DNA of 47,785 bases from Lachnospiraceae bacterium (GTDB taxonomy: Bacteria; Bacillota; Clostridia; Lachnospirales; Lachnospiraceae). The translations under genes and the position numbers were made by a program. Each line of letters opens with the position of its first letter. Within the stretch, counting starts at the first letter, position 1. The notes under the pieces were generated by a model. It was given only the letters and a program-made list of their open reading frames with translations, was not told the origin of the DNA and searched no databases. Positions 26,359-34,502 of this stretch are shown here, in pieces. The stretch lies in NCBI GenBank assembly GCA_017521605.1, contig JAFXCD010000117.1:1-47785 (forward strand), read 5' to 3'.

Positions 26359-27369
26359 TTAGAACTTACCTGCATCAGCAGCTTCCTGAATAGCAACTGC
26401 AACTGCAACAGTCATACCAACCATAGGGTTGTTACCTGCACCGATAAGACCCATCATTTCTACGTGAGCAGGTACTGATGAAGAACCTGCAAACTGAGCA
26501 TCTGAGTGCATACGACCCATGGTATCGGTCATACCATAAGAAGCAGGACCTGCAGCCATGTTATCAGGATGAAGGGTACGTCCGGTACCACCACCTGATG
26601 CTACTGAAAAATACTTCTTGCCCTGTTCGTTGCATTCCTTCTTGTAAGTACCTGCAACAGGATGCTGGAATCTGGTAGGGTTGGTTGAGTTACCGGTAAT
26701 AGAAACGTCAACGCCTTCTTTATGCATGATTGCAACACCTTCGCAAACATCGTTAGAACCATAGCAGTTAACCTTTGCACGAAGTCCTTCTGAGTAAGAC
26801 TTACGGAATACTTCCTTAACAGTGTTGGTATAAGGGTCATATTCTGTTTCTACAAAAGTAAAACCATTAATACGAGCGATAATCTGTGCTGCATCCTTAC
26901 CAAGACCATTTAAGATAACTCTTAAAGGCTTTGTACGAACCTTGTTAGCCTTCTCTGCGATACCGATAGCACCTTCAGCTGCTGCGAAGGATTCATGACC
27001 AGCTAAGAAGCAGAAACATTCTGTTTCTTCTTCCAATAACATCTTACCTAAGTTACCATGTCCAAGACCTACCTTACGGGTATCAGCAACAGAACCGGGG
27101 ATACAGAAAGCCTGAAGACCTTCACCGATTGCTGCAGCAGCATCAGCTGCTCTCTTGCAACCCTTCTTAATTGCGATTGCAGCACCTACAATGTAAGCCC
27201 AGCAAGCGTTTTCAAAACAGATAGGCTGAATGCCTTTAATCTGATTGTATACATCAAGACCTGCGTCTTTTGTAATTTTTTCTGCTTCTTCGATAGAAGC
27301 GATGCCATAGCTATTTAATACGCCATTGATTTTATCAATACGTCTTTCATATGATTCAAATAATGCCAT
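26359..27369 (-). CDS. GGGtGRT family protein of unknown function
   Basis: 336 residues, soluble. The name-giving motif is FSVASGGGTGRTLHPDNMAAG; other striking stretches are GIQPICFENACWAYIVGAA, FCIPGSVADTRKVGLGHGN, FLAGHESFAAAEGAIGIAEKANK and the C-terminal GLIGAGNNPMVGMTVAVAVA. The pattern of glycine-rich loops suggests a nucleotide or cofactor-binding alpha/beta protein, but no function is established for this family that I know. It follows the NifU-like gene by 19 bases with AGGAGG in between and shares its promoter and terminator. The repeated pairing of these two families points to a joint Fe-S related role; that is inference. Confidence 0.88.
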   Translation of the reverse strand: MALFESYERRIDKINGVLNSYGIASIEEAEKITKDAGLDVYNQIKGIQPICFENACWAYIVGAAIAIKKGCKRAADAAAAIGEGLQAFCIPGSVADTRKVGLGHGNLGKMLLEEETECFCFLAGHESFAAAEGAIGIAEKANKVRTKPLRVILNGLGKDAAQIIARINGFTFVETEYDPYTNTVKEVFRKSYSEGLRAKVNCYGSNDVCEGVAIMHKEGVDVSITGNSTNPTRFQHPVAGTYKKECNEQGKKYFSVASGGGTGRTLHPDNMAAGPASYGMTDTMGRMHSDAQFAGSSSVPAHVEMMGLIGAGNNPMVGMTVAVAVAIQEAADAGKF

Positions 27370-27388
27370 TTTTACGTCCTCCTATCTC

Positions 27389-28081
27389 TTATTCATGTCT
27401 AGGGTCGATAATCTTAACTGCATCAGCTACACGACCATACTGTCCTTTAGCCTTTTCCCATGCGGTGTTAGGATCGTCACCCTTCTTAATAAAGTCAGTC
27501 ATCTTTCCAAGGCTTACGAACTGATATCCGATAATCTGATCATCAGCATCGAGTGCGATACCTGTTACATAACCTTCAGCCATTTCAAGGTAACGGGGAC
27601 CCTTAGCTAAAGTACCGTACATGGTACCAACCTGGCTTCTTAATCCCTTACCAAGGTCTTCAAGACCTGCACCTACAGGAAGACCATCCTCTGAGAATGC
27701 AGACTGTGTACGACCATAAACGATCTGCAAGAATAATTCTCTCATCGCTGTATTGATAGCATCACAAACAAGGTCAGTATTTAAAGCTTCCATAACGGTT
27801 CTACCGGGAAGAATTTCAGAAGCCATAGCTGCCGAGTGAGTCATACCGGAACATCCGATGGTCTCAACCAATGCTTCCTGGATAATACCTTCCTTAACAT
27901 TCAGAGTCAGCTTACAAGCACCCTGCTGAGGTGCACACCAGCCAACACCGTGTGTTAAACCGCTAATGTCTGTTACATCTTTAACTTTTACCCATTTTGC
28001 TTCTTCTGGAATGGGAGCACAACCGTGAGACACGCCCTGTGCTACGGGACACATTTCTTCAACTTCTCTTGAATAAATCAT
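27389..28081 (-). CDS. NifU/IscU-like scaffold protein
   Basis: About 230 residues. The core resembles the IscU/NifU N-terminal scaffold: KLTLNVKEGIIQEALVETIGCSGMTHSAAMASEILPGRTVMEAL matches the region with the second scaffold cysteine and the A-S-x-x-x-E-x-x-x-G pattern (written here in overlapping pieces: VETIGCSGMTHSAAMASE, then ILPGRTVMEAL). GWCAPQQGAC supplies further cysteines, but the third canonical cysteine is not evident, so cluster binding would differ from IscU. A C-terminal extension of about 90 residues has no recognised motif. The frame reaches 28147, but AGGAGA lies six bases before the ATG at 28081. First gene of the pair. Confidence 0.8.
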   Translation of the reverse strand: MIYSREVEEMCPVAQGVSHGCAPIPEEAKWVKVKDVTDISGLTHGVGWCAPQQGACKLTLNVKEGIIQEALVETIGCSGMTHSAAMASEILPGRTVMEALNTDLVCDAINTAMRELFLQIVYGRTQSAFSEDGLPVGAGLEDLGKGLRSQVGTMYGTLAKGPRYLEMAEGYVTGIALDADDQIIGYQFVSLGKMTDFIKKGDDPNTAWEKAKGQYGRVADAVKIIDPRHE

Positions 28082-28107
28082 GTGAAATCTCCTTTCAAAT
28101 CTGATTA

Positions 28108-28136
28108 TATTTAGATACCTTCTTATCCCCTGACAA
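28108..28136 (-). promoter_or_regulatory. Possible promoter of the NifU-like/GGGtGRT operon
   Basis: Minus strand: TTGTCA (28131-28136), 17-base spacer, TAAATA (28108-28113), about 20 bases before the ribosome site. The -10 is imperfect. Confidence 0.5.
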
Positions 28137-28224
28137 AAAAATATCATAAATCACCGCATACATTCTCTCACATTTGAACTAAAAAATCCAGTGTTTTTTC
28201 AATTTTTTACAAATTCCTGCAAAA

Positions 28225-28893
28225 TCATTCACTTTTAGCTATAATCTCACCGCTCTTTTTAAATATTGAACATTCCGGAACCACTCCTCTTACACAGGAA
28301 GTTGGATAAATATTAGAATTTCTTCCAATCACTGTACCCGGATTTAACACACTATTACATCCCACTTCCACATTATCGCCCAACATTGCTCCTACTTTTT
28401 TCATTCCGGTTTCTATTCTTTCAGTATCTCCTTTTATAACTACCAGCGTTTTATCACTCTTAACATTGGAAGTAATGGAACCTGCACCCATATGTGCTTT
28501 AAATCCCAGGATACTGTCACCCACATAATTATAATGAGGAACCTGTACTTTATTAAATAGTATTACATTCTTCAACTCAGTAGAATTACCAACCACTGCT
28601 CCTTTACCAACAATAGCACTGCCCCGCACAAAGGCACAATGTCTGATTTCCGCCTCTTCATCAACAATCAACGGACCGTTTAGGCATGCAGTAGGTGCTA
28701 CTTTTGCACTTTTTGCTACCCAGATATCCTCACCACGCTTTTCATATTTATCAGGGTCTAACTTTTCACCCATACGAATAATAAAATCTTTAATTTCAGG
28801 TAGTACTTCCCATGGATAATTTGCTCTTTCAAATAATTCTGCCGCAATGGTTTCTTCTAAAGTATATAAATCTTTAATTGTAATCTTACTCAT
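28225..28893 (-). CDS. Left-handed beta-helix (hexapeptide repeat) protein, GlmU C-terminal-like
   Basis: 222 residues. After a helical start (LYTLEETIAAELFERANYPWEVLPEI) the protein runs in hexapeptide repeats (IWVAKSAKVAPTACLNGPLIVDEEAEIRHC split over turns; AIVGKGAVVGNSTELKN; VEVGCNSVLNPGTVIGRNSNIYPTS). This is the acyltransferase/nucleotidyltransferase beta-helix, related to the GlmU C-terminal half, and such clostridial proteins are often labelled UDP-GlcNAc pyrophosphorylase. The N-terminal pyrophosphorylase domain (LAAGxGTRM) is absent, so that label would be wrong; an acetyltransferase or sugar-nucleotide binding role is possible. AGGAGG precedes the ATG. Substrate unknown. Confidence 0.78.
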   Translation of the reverse strand: MSKITIKDLYTLEETIAAELFERANYPWEVLPEIKDFIIRMGEKLDPDKYEKRGEDIWVAKSAKVAPTACLNGPLIVDEEAEIRHCAFVRGSAIVGKGAVVGNSTELKNVILFNKVQVPHYNYVGDSILGFKAHMGAGSITSNVKSDKTLVVIKGDTERIETGMKKVGAMLGDNVEVGCNSVLNPGTVIGRNSNIYPTSCVRGVVPECSIFKKSGEIIAKSE

Positions 28894-29152
28894 TATATGC
28901 CTCCTGACTTATTTTCCAAACATAGCTTACATCATTTCCTTAAACATTACAAGCCGTTTAAAAGATTTATTTGGATAGTTATTGATAATTTTTATAAACA
29001 CTTTCATATGGCAATTCTAATACAAAAATCTGAGATGGTAATATAATGTTATATCTGCATAATTGATATATTAACTTTTTACGATTGACAAATATTTCTA
29101 AATTTGTATAATTGATAGTGTTTATTATTTATATTATTAATAGGAGGAGAAC
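28894..29152. other. 259-base intergenic region
   Basis: AT-rich region between divergent genes. It holds the ribosome site of the beta-helix gene, the strong promoter of the lipoprotein gene at 29085-29112 and its AGGAGG site. No ORF of note, riboswitch or long repeat was seen in the rest. Confidence 0.6.
29085..29112 (+). promoter_or_regulatory. Strong promoter of the repeat-rich lipoprotein gene
   Basis: Consensus TTGACA (29085-29090), 16-base spacer, consensus TATAAT (29107-29112). The leader is about 35 bases and ends with AGGAGGAG. Confidence 0.88.
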
Positions 29153-30643
29153 ATGAAAAAACGTATTTATGCACTTCTTTTAGCTCTTTGCTTTTCAGTT
29201 TGTTTTGTAGCATGTGATTCAGCAAGCAAGACTGATTCAGATGAAATTGAAAGCGAAAAAGAGGATGACGAAGAAGACGACGAAGATGAGGATGACGAGG
29301 ACAAGGATGACAAAAAGGATAAGGGTAAGAAAGAGGAACCTACTGAGGAGCCCACTCCTGAACCTACCGAGGAACCTACTCCAGAGCCTACCGAGGAACC
29401 TACTCCGGAACCTACCGAAGAGCCCGAGGTAGAACCTACTGAGGAACCTGACGCAGAACCTACTGAGGAACCTGACGCAGAACCCACTGAGGAACCTGAC
29501 GCAGAACCCACTGAGGAACCCGACGCAGAACCTACTGAGGAACCTGATGCAGAACCTACTGACAAACCCGAGGTTCAGGCACCTGCAAACTTATCTGATG
29601 ATCTTTATGATTTCCAGATTTCCATTGATGGTACTGTATATCAGTTCCCTATGTGGTATGAAGACTTTGTAGCTTTAGGTTGGGAATGTACTGAAGATTT
29701 GAGCACCAAGTTAACCTCTAATCAGTATTATCCCAGTGCTGTTTTCACCAAAGATGGTGTGAAATTCTATGTTGGTTTAGCTAATTTAAGTATGAATAGC
29801 GTAACTCTTGATAAGTCTATGGTTTATGCTATCAAATTAGACGATTACTACCTCAAGGATAATACATGGGAATTCATTTTAGCCAAAGGAATTACACGCG
29901 GTGTATCTACCAAGGATGATATTATAGCCGCTTACGGTGAACCTTCCGATGAGTATGATGGTTCCAACTACTTCAAGTTAACATATGATTATGACACTTA
30001 CCAGGAAGTCGTTCTTTATGTTTCTAAAGAAACTAACACCTTAAACGAAATCGAAATCGAAAACATGATTGAACTGGAAGGTGCTGACAATTCAGTTAAC
30101 CCAGAAGTTCCGGATCTTGTTAAAAACTATGTGGCTCCCGAAGCTTTAAGTGAGAATTTATATGATTTCATTATCAATTTGGAAGGTAATCTTTATGAAT
30201 TGCCTTGTCCTGTAAGTGTTTTCCTTGAAAACGGATTTACTATCAACGAGAATAAATCTGAAATGGAAATTGGTTCCGGTGATAGTGGTTGGGTTGAGTT
30301 TAAATATAACAACATGACCTATCGTACTCTTGTAAAGAATTATGCTGATTATGCTACCATTGCTCAGAACTGTTTCGTAACAACATTTAAAACCAGTGAG
30401 TTTGATCCTAAGTTTGATTTAACGATTCCCGGCAATATTAAACGTGGTGACAGTGAAGCTGATATGTTAGCTATTATTGAGAAGTTTAATTTTGAAAAGA
30501 GCGAATCCGGCGATTTCATCTACTATACTGTATATGATCCCGATAAGAGCAAATTAGATTCTTATGAGATAATAGTTACAGAAGGTAAGGTACATAGTAT
30601 TGAAGTAGAGAATTCTCCCAAAATGAAGGATATGAACAACTAA
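29153..30643 (+). CDS. Surface lipoprotein with acidic and PTEEP-repeat linker and duplicated domain
   Basis: 496 residues. Signal peptide residues 1-20, with Cys21 after FVA as the likely lipidation site. Residues 31-60 are almost only D/E/K; 62-141 are ten 8-residue units of the type EPTEEPxx, a proline-rich stalk. Two related globular domains follow, about 145-305 and 331-487: each starts L-S-x-x-LYDF-x-I-x-x-x-G and has a later G-I/N-x-R-G-x-S/D stretch before a final I-E-I/V-E-N. So one domain has been duplicated. Its family is not recognised. The architecture (lipid anchor, spacer through the peptidoglycan, paired domain) suggests a highly expressed cell-surface protein; it has a consensus promoter and its own terminator. 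Confidence 0.85.
   Translation: MKKRIYALLLALCFSVCFVACDSASKTDSDEIESEKEDDEEDDEDEDDEDKDDKKDKGKKEEPTEEPTPEPTEEPTPEPTEEPTPEPTEEPEVEPTEEPDAEPTEEPDAEPTEEPDAEPTEEPDAEPTEEPDAEPTDKPEVQAPANLSDDLYDFQISIDGTVYQFPMWYEDFVALGWECTEDLSTKLTSNQYYPSAVFTKDGVKFYVGLANLSMNSVTLDKSMVYAIKLDDYYLKDNTWEFILAKGITRGVSTKDDIIAAYGEPSDEYDGSNYFKLTYDYDTYQEVVLYVSKETNTLNEIEIENMIELEGADNSVNPEVPDLVKNYVAPEALSENLYDFIINLEGNLYELPCPVSVFLENGFTINENKSEMEIGSGDSGWVEFKYNNMTYRTLVKNYADYATIAQNCFVTTFKTSEFDPKFDLTIPGNIKRGDSEADMLAIIEKFNFEKSESGDFIYYTVYDPDKSKLDSYEIIVTEGKVHSIEVENSPKMKDMNN
29336..29575 (+). repeat. In-frame tandem repeat, ten 24-base units
   Basis: Ten units coding EPTEEPTP (three), EPTEEPEV (one), EPTEEPDA (five) and EPTDKPEV (one). The EPTEEPDA units are nearly identical in DNA, so copy number may vary by slippage without loss of frame. 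Confidence 0.92.
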
Positions 30644-30646
30644 TGA

Positions 30647-30680
30647 AAAGGGACACCTTTAAAGGTGTCCCTTTCTATTT
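30647..30680. terminator. Bidirectional terminator between lipoprotein and topB
   Basis: A perfect 28-base palindrome (30647-30674, arms AAAGGGACACCTTT and its complement) with T-rich sequence on both sides. It abuts the topB stop codon. Confidence 0.9.
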
Positions 30681-32693
30681 CTTATAGTTTTTAGCTGCTT
30701 GATTAAAATGGCCAATTAACAGATTCTGATTATTTAGTTGCTTCACAATATTTGTTCTTCTTGTAATAAAATCATCCAGCTTCACCATATAATCATTCGA
30801 AGTAATGGTTCCATCTGCCACCTGCGTTAATCCTTTCTCCCAACTGGCAGTTAAGGCAGGATTTAGTAGCGGTTTAATAGAATTATCTACTACATCATAA
30901 ACCATCTCCCCCAATAATGTAGGGGTAATAATCTGTGTCTTTTTGTTCAATGCCAAATATTCTATACTAACCAACTTTTTTAAAATCTCTGCACGAGTTG
31001 CACTGGTTCCGATTCCACTTCCTTTTATTTGTGCACGAAGCTCTTCATCTTCAATGAATTGCCCGGCATTTTCCATAGTAAGGATAATACTACCTGAATT
31101 ATAACGTTTCGGAGCTGAAGTCTCTCCTTCTTTAATTTCCAACTTGTTCAATTTAAGGACTTCTCCCTTTTTTAAATTCTTCAGAATTTCCATTAATGCA
31201 GCATCACATTTCACTTCATCGTTCTCTTCGCCATCTTTACTTTTTTCTTCTGATGTATCGTGTTTTTTATTTACAAACGAATATTGTGATACCTTAAAAT
31301 AACCCTCTTCAATCAACACTTTATAATTGGAAAAGAATCGTTCCTCTTTTATTTTAAGGGTAATTGCCATTTTTTGATATACAGCAGGCGGATAGAATAT
31401 GCTTAAAAAGCGTCTTGCAATTACTTCATATACCTTAGAAGCTGTAGGATTTATATTGTTCAAATTATTCAACCCCTGACCGGTAGGAACAATCGCATAA
31501 TGGTCCGTAATTTGTTTGTCATTAACATATCTTGACTTCCCAATGGTCTTATAGCTACCTTTCTCTATTACCTCGGCCGCATACTCTGACACCAAAGGAT
31601 AATTTTTCAAACCACTAATATTCTTATATATCTCTTTTGCCACTGCCGTAGATAACACCCTGGCATCCGTTCTGGGATAAGTGACCATCTTTTTCTCATA
31701 CAATTCCTGTACAATCTGTAAAGTCTGGTCAGGACTAATCTTAAAAAGCTTGGAACAATCATTTTGTAATTCAGCCAAATTGTATAACAAAGGCGGATTC
31801 TTATTTTCTTTCTTACGCTCAATACTTTCTACCACAGGATTCTCTATGGGCTCTGAAGTAAGTTCCTCTATCAACTTTTCAGCATAAATTCTCTCTTTAA
31901 AACCATTTTCCTTATAAAGTACCGGTGAATTAAAATACTTACTACCTTCTACGGCTTTCCATTCACCCTGTAAACTATTTTCCTGTAAATCAAAATCACC
32001 TAATACCCGATAAAAAGGGGTTTTTACAAAATTTCTGATTTCACGTTCCCGATTCACAACAATACCAAGTACACAGGTCATTACACGACCTACAGATATT
32101 ACCGCTTTGTCACGTTTCAGATACTCCTTCACTTTATATCCATATTTCAATGTCAAAACACGGGAAAAGTTGATACCCATCAGATAATCTTCTTTAGCTC
32201 GCAAATAAGCTGCGGCACTTAGGGCATCATACTCCTTCAAATCCTTTGCTTCGCGAATACCTCTTGCTATCTCTTCTTCTGTTTGTGAATCAATCCATAC
32301 TCTTTTTCGAATCTTTCCTGTAACACCGGACATTTGCTCAACCAGACGATAAATATATTCTCCCTCACGTCCGGAGTCTGTACACACATAAATTGTTTCT
32401 ACATCCTCACGATTTAGCAATCCACTTACAATAGTAAACTGTTTTTTTACGGATGTAATTACCTCATATTTGAACTCTCCTGGTATAAAAGGAATGGTAT
32501 CCAAACTCCATCTCCTGTATTTTTCATCATAAACCTCAGGATAACTCATAGTCACAAGATGTCCTACACACCATGTAACGATGGCTTCCTGTGATTCCAT
32601 ATAGCCATCCATTGACGTCATATGATATTTTAATGCCTTAGCAAATTCCCTTGCCACACTTGGCTTTTCTGCTATAAATAAACTCTTTCCCAC
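30675..32693 (-). CDS. topB: DNA topoisomerase III (type IA)
   Basis: 672 residues. The toprim domain starts KSLFIAEKPSVAREFAKAL and has the acidic VCTDSGREGEYIYRL; the catalytic tyrosine is in MVTYPRTDARVLS; GSGIGTSATRAEILKKL is also typical. No zinc-finger domain follows, as in the TopB/topoisomerase III branch. It is somewhat shorter than Bacillus TopB (about 727 residues). The start codon is GTG with AGGAG five bases upstream. A terminator hairpin stands 18 bases before the start, so expression must come from read-through or a promoter within the upstream gene. Confidence 0.93.
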   Translation of the reverse strand: MGKSLFIAEKPSVAREFAKALKYHMTSMDGYMESQEAIVTWCVGHLVTMSYPEVYDEKYRRWSLDTIPFIPGEFKYEVITSVKKQFTIVSGLLNREDVETIYVCTDSGREGEYIYRLVEQMSGVTGKIRKRVWIDSQTEEEIARGIREAKDLKEYDALSAAAYLRAKEDYLMGINFSRVLTLKYGYKVKEYLKRDKAVISVGRVMTCVLGIVVNREREIRNFVKTPFYRVLGDFDLQENSLQGEWKAVEGSKYFNSPVLYKENGFKERIYAEKLIEELTSEPIENPVVESIERKKENKNPPLLYNLAELQNDCSKLFKISPDQTLQIVQELYEKKMVTYPRTDARVLSTAVAKEIYKNISGLKNYPLVSEYAAEVIEKGSYKTIGKSRYVNDKQITDHYAIVPTGQGLNNLNNINPTASKVYEVIARRFLSIFYPPAVYQKMAITLKIKEERFFSNYKVLIEEGYFKVSQYSFVNKKHDTSEEKSKDGEENDEVKCDAALMEILKNLKKGEVLKLNKLEIKEGETSAPKRYNSGSIILTMENAGQFIEDEELRAQIKGSGIGTSATRAEILKKLVSIEYLALNKKTQIITPTLLGEMVYDVVDNSIKPLLNPALTASWEKGLTQVADGTITSNDYMVKLDDFITRRTNIVKQLNNQNLLIGHFNQAAKNYKK

Positions 32694-32704
32694 CTTAACT
32701 CCTT

Positions 32705-32735
32705 ATGTAAAAAAGCTGCTACTGAAGCAGCTTTT
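32705..32735 (-). terminator. Terminator at the end of the GGDEF-EAL gene
   Basis: AAAAGCTGCT (minus-strand arm from 32735) and AGCAGCTTTT (32720-32711), 5-base loop, then a T run. One arm lies inside the last codons of the gene, and the hairpin is 18 bases ahead of topB. Confidence 0.85.
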
Positions 32736-34434
32736 CTATTTCCTCTACATTTTGGGGCTTAGCAAAATAAAAACCCTGTATTACATCACATCCAATGGAT
32801 TGAAGGTATTCATATTGCTTAAATTCTTCAACCCCCTCTGCCACTGCTTCAAAACCTAAAGTCTTAACCATCTTAATAATTGATTCTGTAATCACTCTTG
32901 TAGGAGAATCAATCAATACAGTATCAATAAAGCTTTTGTCGATTTTCAAAGTATCAATCGGTAATTTCTTTAGATATGATAACGACGAAAAGCCTGTACC
33001 AAAATCATCCAAGGAAATTCTGATACCATATTCTTTCAAAGCAGTCAGTTTATGTGCCACATTTTCAAATCCGTCAATCAATACACTTTCAGTCACTTCT
33101 AATTCAATATATCTGGGATCTACATCATGCTTTTCAATAACCGAAATCAGATGATCCACAAAATCCTCCTTCATATACTGAATTGCAGAAACATTGATTG
33201 ACATTATAATGGGTTTTTCATACTTCCTATGCCACTCAGAACATTGACGAATACTTTCCTCAATTACCCATTTACCTATAGGAACAATGGTACCGTTTTT
33301 TTCTGCCATAGGAATAAATACTGTGGGACTTATTACTGAATCCTCACTCACATCATTCCACCGAATCAAAGCTTCCACACCACGTAATTCCTTACTATCC
33401 GCATAAAACTGAGGTTGATATTTTAACATAAAGTGATTGTTGGTAACTGCTTCCTTTAATTTATTATCCATTTGTACGTTATGTATAAAATCATCCAGAA
33501 TTGGTGTATCGAAATACTGAATTGTATTTTTTCCCAAGGATTTTCCGCGAAACATTACAATTTCAGCACAATTAATTAATTCTACAGCATCCTTGGAGGC
33601 CTCCGGATAAGATGCAACACCTACAGACACTGTAATAGAAATTTCATATCCATTACTCAAGTAAAAAGGTCGGCGTAGTCTTGATTTTAAACGTTGATAC
33701 AAATTTTCCATTGTATAATCATTCTTTGGTTCATAAATTGCCATACAATAAATATCACTATTGATATGTCCTACTATCACATTTGCGCTGGAAAATTCTT
33801 TTAATACACCGCCCAACTGTTGTACCAGTTCATCTCCAACAACCATACCCATTCCGTCATTTACTTTACGAAAATCATCAATATCAACAATTACAACATC
33901 AACGATTTTATCATCTTCTTTTGCATTCCGTACAAATTCACTTAATAACCTCACAAAATAATTACGATTATATAAACCGGTCAGTGGGTCATAATATGCT
34001 AAATAAGCTAACTCTTCGTTCTGCTTTTTAAATTTTGTAATGTCACTGATAGTAAGAAGTTTATGAATGGGCTTTCCATAATCATCATATTCAACTATGG
34101 CATTTATAGAATACCAAGCACGCTTGTTTTGATTCAGTGCTTCACAATTGGCTTTCTCTAAATTTCTTTTCTCCAGATAAACAAGGCTTCTTACCTTTTC
34201 CACATAGAAATCAGACATTATGTCATATAATAAATGTAAATCATTCACACTTCTTATTTCAAAATTAAAGAATTCGCTCCATCTGCCCAGTGTGTACACT
34301 TCATCCTTTTCAAAGGAATAATAAAGGAAGGCATCACAAGATGTTTCACAAACCAAACGGTACATGCCTTCATTACCTTTCAGCTTCTGATTCATTGCTT
34401 TTAACATATCATTCTGATACTGCAATTCACTCAT
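32719..34434 (-). CDS. PAS-like/GGDEF(degenerate)/EAL cyclic-di-GMP phosphodiesterase
   Basis: 571 residues. A PAS-like sensor region (about 20-135), a GGDEF-fold domain (about 145-310; DPLTGLYNRNYF, VDIDDFRKVND) and an EAL domain (about 325-570). The GGDEF active motif is replaced by NSDIY (225-229), so cyclase activity is unlikely. The EAL site looks intact: GVEALIRW, SINVSA, ELEVTES, DDFGTGFSSL, LKIDKSF and AEGVEE carry the metal ligands and catalytic base. It should degrade cyclic-di-GMP, with the GGDEF domain perhaps sensing GTP. No membrane segment is seen. AGGAGGG precedes the ATG. Confidence 0.92.
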   Translation of the reverse strand: MSELQYQNDMLKAMNQKLKGNEGMYRLVCETSCDAFLYYSFEKDEVYTLGRWSEFFNFEIRSVNDLHLLYDIMSDFYVEKVRSLVYLEKRNLEKANCEALNQNKRAWYSINAIVEYDDYGKPIHKLLTISDITKFKKQNEELAYLAYYDPLTGLYNRNYFVRLLSEFVRNAKEDDKIVDVVIVDIDDFRKVNDGMGMVVGDELVQQLGGVLKEFSSANVIVGHINSDIYCMAIYEPKNDYTMENLYQRLKSRLRRPFYLSNGYEISITVSVGVASYPEASKDAVELINCAEIVMFRGKSLGKNTIQYFDTPILDDFIHNVQMDNKLKEAVTNNHFMLKYQPQFYADSKELRGVEALIRWNDVSEDSVISPTVFIPMAEKNGTIVPIGKWVIEESIRQCSEWHRKYEKPIIMSINVSAIQYMKEDFVDHLISVIEKHDVDPRYIELEVTESVLIDGFENVAHKLTALKEYGIRISLDDFGTGFSSLSYLKKLPIDTLKIDKSFIDTVLIDSPTRVITESIIKMVKTLGFEAVAEGVEEFKQYEYLQSIGCDVIQGFYFAKPQNVEEIEKLLQ

Positions 34435-34462
34435 CTCACTGCCCTCCTTTGTATTTAGTTTT

Positions 34463-34490
34463 ATTATATACTATTCCAGTGAAAATTCAA
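34463..34490 (-). promoter_or_regulatory. Promoter of the GGDEF-EAL gene
   Basis: Minus strand: TTGAAT (34485-34490), 16-base spacer, consensus TATAAT (34463-34468), 28 bases before the start codon and just past the asd stop. Confidence 0.75.
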
Positions 34491-34502
34491 ACAATTTTTC
34501 AC

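Noticed and set aside
29167-29565. 132-residue serine/glycine-rich frame opposite the lipoprotein linker
   Set aside because: It is the antisense translation of the Glu/Pro repeat DNA; the low-complexity composition follows from the repeat.
29336-29575. Short regular repeats considered as a CRISPR array
   Set aside because: Units are contiguous 24-base in-frame codons without unique spacers.
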